Of a stretch of DNA of 6,811 nucleotides, positions 5,319 to 6,811 are shown one piece after another. Made by a program: the position numbers and the translations under genes. Location: the NCBI GenBank assembly GCA_021802165.1, contig JAKAAU010000084.1, positions 1 to 6,811 of the forward strand. Direction: 5' to 3'. The notes beneath the pieces were generated by a model. The model was given only the letters and a program-made list of their open reading frames with translations. It was not told where the DNA came from and did no database searches. This DNA is from Thermoplasmata archaeon (GTDB lineage Archaea > Thermoplasmatota > Thermoplasmata > Thermoplasmatales > Thermoplasmataceae). Position 1 is the first letter of the stretch. Every line of letters begins with the position of its first letter.

Positions 5319-5330
5319 ACCATTAACGGT
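5319..5330. promoter_or_regulatory. Near-palindrome in the divergent intergenic region
   Basis: ACCATTAACGGT pairs at five of six positions and lies between the two divergent TATA boxes, 30 bases from the membrane-protein box and 60 from the glnA box. It could bind a regulator acting on either gene. No known nitrogen-regulator motif is recognised. The rest of the 168-base intergenic region (5260-5427) holds only AT-rich sequence and the two promoters. Confidence 0.2.
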
Positions 5331-5390
5331 TTTCTATTTCTAATCGATATGAAATATTATATTAAAACAATTCAAATATCTCTTTTCTGT

Positions 5391-5399
5391 CTATAAAAG
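5391..5399 (+). promoter_or_regulatory. glnA promoter (TATA box)
   Basis: CTATAAAAG is centred about 33 bases before the glnA ATG and predicts transcription starting near 5418-5424, a leader of about 4-10 bases with no Shine-Dalgarno. An out-of-frame ATG at 5421 falls in this start zone. Confidence 0.5.
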
Positions 5400-5427
5400 T
5401 TTTTATTACTCGCTTGTATTATGTTAT

Positions 5428-6753
5428 ATGCAGGATGAGGAATCCTATATTGAAAAATTAAAGGAAGATAAAGTAGAGTTTTTGCAATTACAGTTTACAG
5501 ATATTGTTGGCTCTGTAAAATCACTGACGATCCCGCATAATAGATTTGAGGATGTAATTTACAATGGTGTCATGTTTGATGGTAGCTCAATTGTGGGGTA
5601 TAAGCAGATTGAAAATTCTGATATGAAAGCTGTACCTGAATTATCATCCTATACAATACTCACAAATGAGAACTATGCCGGGAAAACAGTACGTTTTATC
5701 TGTAAAATATTCAATCCGGACGGAACCAGATTTGAGGGCGATCCAAGATATATCCTTGAAAAACAGGTTGAAAGGCTTTCCAGAGAAAATAAGAAAATTA
5801 ACATCGGACCTGAACTGGAGTATTTCATATTCAATCAGGATGAGGAAGGTGAGCCTACAATAGAACCCAGTGATTACGGTGGATATTTTGACAAGGAGCC
5901 ACTGGATCGATCATTCACTGTAAAACAGGAAATAATTAGAAAATTAGAGGGATTAAATTATTTCCCGGAGGCATCGCATCATGAGGTAGCATACGGGCAG
6001 CATGAAATTGACGTTAAATATTCTGATGCCATAACAATGGCAGATAGAATAATAATGATAAAAAGCGTTGTAAAGGAAACAGCCAATGCATATGGATATT
6101 ACGCTACCTTTATGCCGAAGCCCATAAGAGGGGTTAATGGCAATGGAATGCATGTGCATCAGAGCATATTCTCAGGAGACGAAAATCTGTTTTACAAGGA
6201 ATCTACAAAACACGGATTAAGTGAGTATGCAATGCATTATCTCGGTGGAATATTGAAGAACGTGAAATCAGCATCCATGGTACTTGCATCAACCGTAAAT
6301 TCATATAAAAGGCTCATTCCCGGGTATGAGGCCCCGGTATACATTGCATGGGCAAACAGAAACAGGAGTGCACTGGTAAGAATACCGTCGGCAGCCCCGA
6401 AGGGAAAGAGACTGGAGCTCAGATATCCAGACTCAGCCGGAAATCAGTATTTGCAGTTCGCGGCCATAATAGGTATGGGTTTGAACGGCATTGAGAATAA
6501 GATAGACCCACCGGACTCAATAGAAAAGAATATTTTTGAAATGAGCAGTAACGAAAGGAAAAATTATGGCATAGAGTCCATGCCAGGGTCACTGGGGCAG
6601 GCCATAACGGCATTCAAGGAAAGTAGCTTAATGAAGGAAATATTCGGTGATTATATCTATAACAATCTTATCAGAATCAAGGAAGGTGAATGGGCAGAGT
6701 TCAGGCAGTGTGTAACGGACTGGGAAATTAATAAATATCTGGATATTTATTAA
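5428..6753 (+). CDS. glnA: Glutamine synthetase, type I (GSI-alpha)
   Basis: The 441-residue cytoplasmic enzyme makes glutamine from glutamate, ammonia and ATP and is expected to be a dodecamer. The N-terminal beta-grasp domain (about 15-98) carries the active-site loop MFDGSS (49-54, Asp51). In the catalytic domain the metal ligands are Glu129 and Glu131 (GPELEYF), Glu186 and Glu193 (HHEVAYGQHEID) and His242 (NGNGMHVHQS). Then come the flap Glu301 in RLIPGYEAP (295-303), NRNRSALVRIP (310-320) and RLELRYPD (328-335). The length and the lack of the GSI-beta insertion indicate the alpha subtype. The Tyr adenylylated in GSI-beta is Phe370 here, so adenylylation control is excluded. Gln60 replaces the Arg of the RIEESDM segment used for glutamine feedback in Bacillus. 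The start at 5428 fits family N-termini. The gene has its own promoter and is divergent from the NAC cluster. Confidence 0.96.
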   Translation: MQDEESYIEKLKEDKVEFLQLQFTDIVGSVKSLTIPHNRFEDVIYNGVMFDGSSIVGYKQIENSDMKAVPELSSYTILTNENYAGKTVRFICKIFNPDGTRFEGDPRYILEKQVERLSRENKKINIGPELEYFIFNQDEEGEPTIEPSDYGGYFDKEPLDRSFTVKQEIIRKLEGLNYFPEASHHEVAYGQHEIDVKYSDAITMADRIIMIKSVVKETANAYGYYATFMPKPIRGVNGNGMHVHQSIFSGDENLFYKESTKHGLSEYAMHYLGGILKNVKSASMVLASTVNSYKRLIPGYEAPVYIAWANRNRSALVRIPSAAPKGKRLELRYPDSAGNQYLQFAAIIGMGLNGIENKIDPPDSIEKNIFEMSSNERKNYGIESMPGSLGQAITAFKESSLMKEIFGDYIYNNLIRIKEGEWAEFRQCVTDWEINKYLDIY

Positions 6754-6811
6754 TTTTCAATAAAAGTCTCATCCGAATCAATTATTTCCATTTTATCTAT
6801 ATGCATTAATC
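6750..6811 (-). CDS. C-terminus of a convergent gene (partial)
   Basis: A minus-strand frame is open from the window edge to a TAA at 6752-6750 and encodes LMHIDKMEIIDSDETFIEN. Its stop overlaps the glnA stop (6751-6753) through the palindrome TTAA. The acidic tail looks like a normal protein C-terminus, and the arrangement mirrors the tight convergent pair at 2469/2473. The other two minus-strand frames were less convincing: one closes at once and one closes after six codons. The product cannot be named from 19 residues. Confidence 0.45.
   Translation of the reverse strand, partial: LMHIDKMEIIDSDETFIEN

Noticed and set aside
5953..6159. Minus-strand frames inside glnA (also 6419-6613)
   Set aside because: Both are antisense to strongly conserved glutamine synthetase motifs and have no features of their own.
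1..6811. Mobile elements, CRISPR arrays or integration into the tRNA gene
   Set aside because: No transposase or integrase, no regularly spaced repeats, and no duplicated tRNA 3' end (attachment site) were seen downstream of tRNA-Gln.

Overview
The window is AT-rich and archaeal. The evidence is an archaeal-type NAC with a C-terminal UBA domain, a class I (archaeal) CCA-adding enzyme, a tRNA-Gln with an A1-U72 pair and no encoded CCA, a SAMP/ThiS-like protein ending in Gly-Gly, TATA-box promoters about 25-35 bases before start codons, and very short or absent leaders. An archaeal-type sulfide:quinone oxidoreductase (SQR) together with this base composition suggests an acidophilic, sulfur-metabolising member of the Thermoplasmatales (Ferroplasma, Acidiplasma, Cuniculiplasma or similar). 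That placement is inference; the sequence does not fix the genus.

Layout. Bases 1-60 may hold the 3' end of an upstream gene, followed by a T-rich stretch and a palindrome-rich regulatory region (about 70-241). A two-gene plus-strand operon follows: sqr (242-1477) and a DUF1641-family gene (1484-2131). The SQR has the three expected catalytic cysteines. The DUF1641 protein's only two cysteines lie in its last 11 residues, so it may be a physical partner of SQR in sulfide oxidation. Next is tRNA-Gln(UUG) (2200-2272). A 64-residue ubiquitin-like sulfur carrier (2275-2469) starts two bases after the tRNA 3' end, so its mRNA probably arises by 3' processing of the tRNA.

On the minus strand, read right to left, is a tight cluster: a 12-TM MFS-like membrane protein (5259-4093), NAC (4087-3755) and the CCA-adding enzyme (3753-2473). 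The gaps are 5 and 1 bases, and the last gene runs tail-to-tail into the sulfur-carrier gene with 3 bases between the stops. A 168-base divergent region with two TATA boxes separates this cluster from glnA (5428-6753), a type I-alpha glutamine synthetase. At the right edge, an open minus-strand frame ends on a stop that overlaps the glnA stop; it is probably the C-terminus of the next gene.

Functional themes. One is sulfide oxidation (sqr plus DUF1641). The second is tRNA and nascent-protein maturation: a U34 tRNA that is a classical target of 2-thiolation, a SAMP2-like sulfur carrier, the enzyme that adds CCA to tRNAs, and the ribosome-associated NAC. The third is glutamine supply (glnA), which in archaea also feeds the amidotransferase that makes Gln-tRNA(Gln). 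The most notable structure is the tRNA-Gln/sulfur-carrier fusion transcript.
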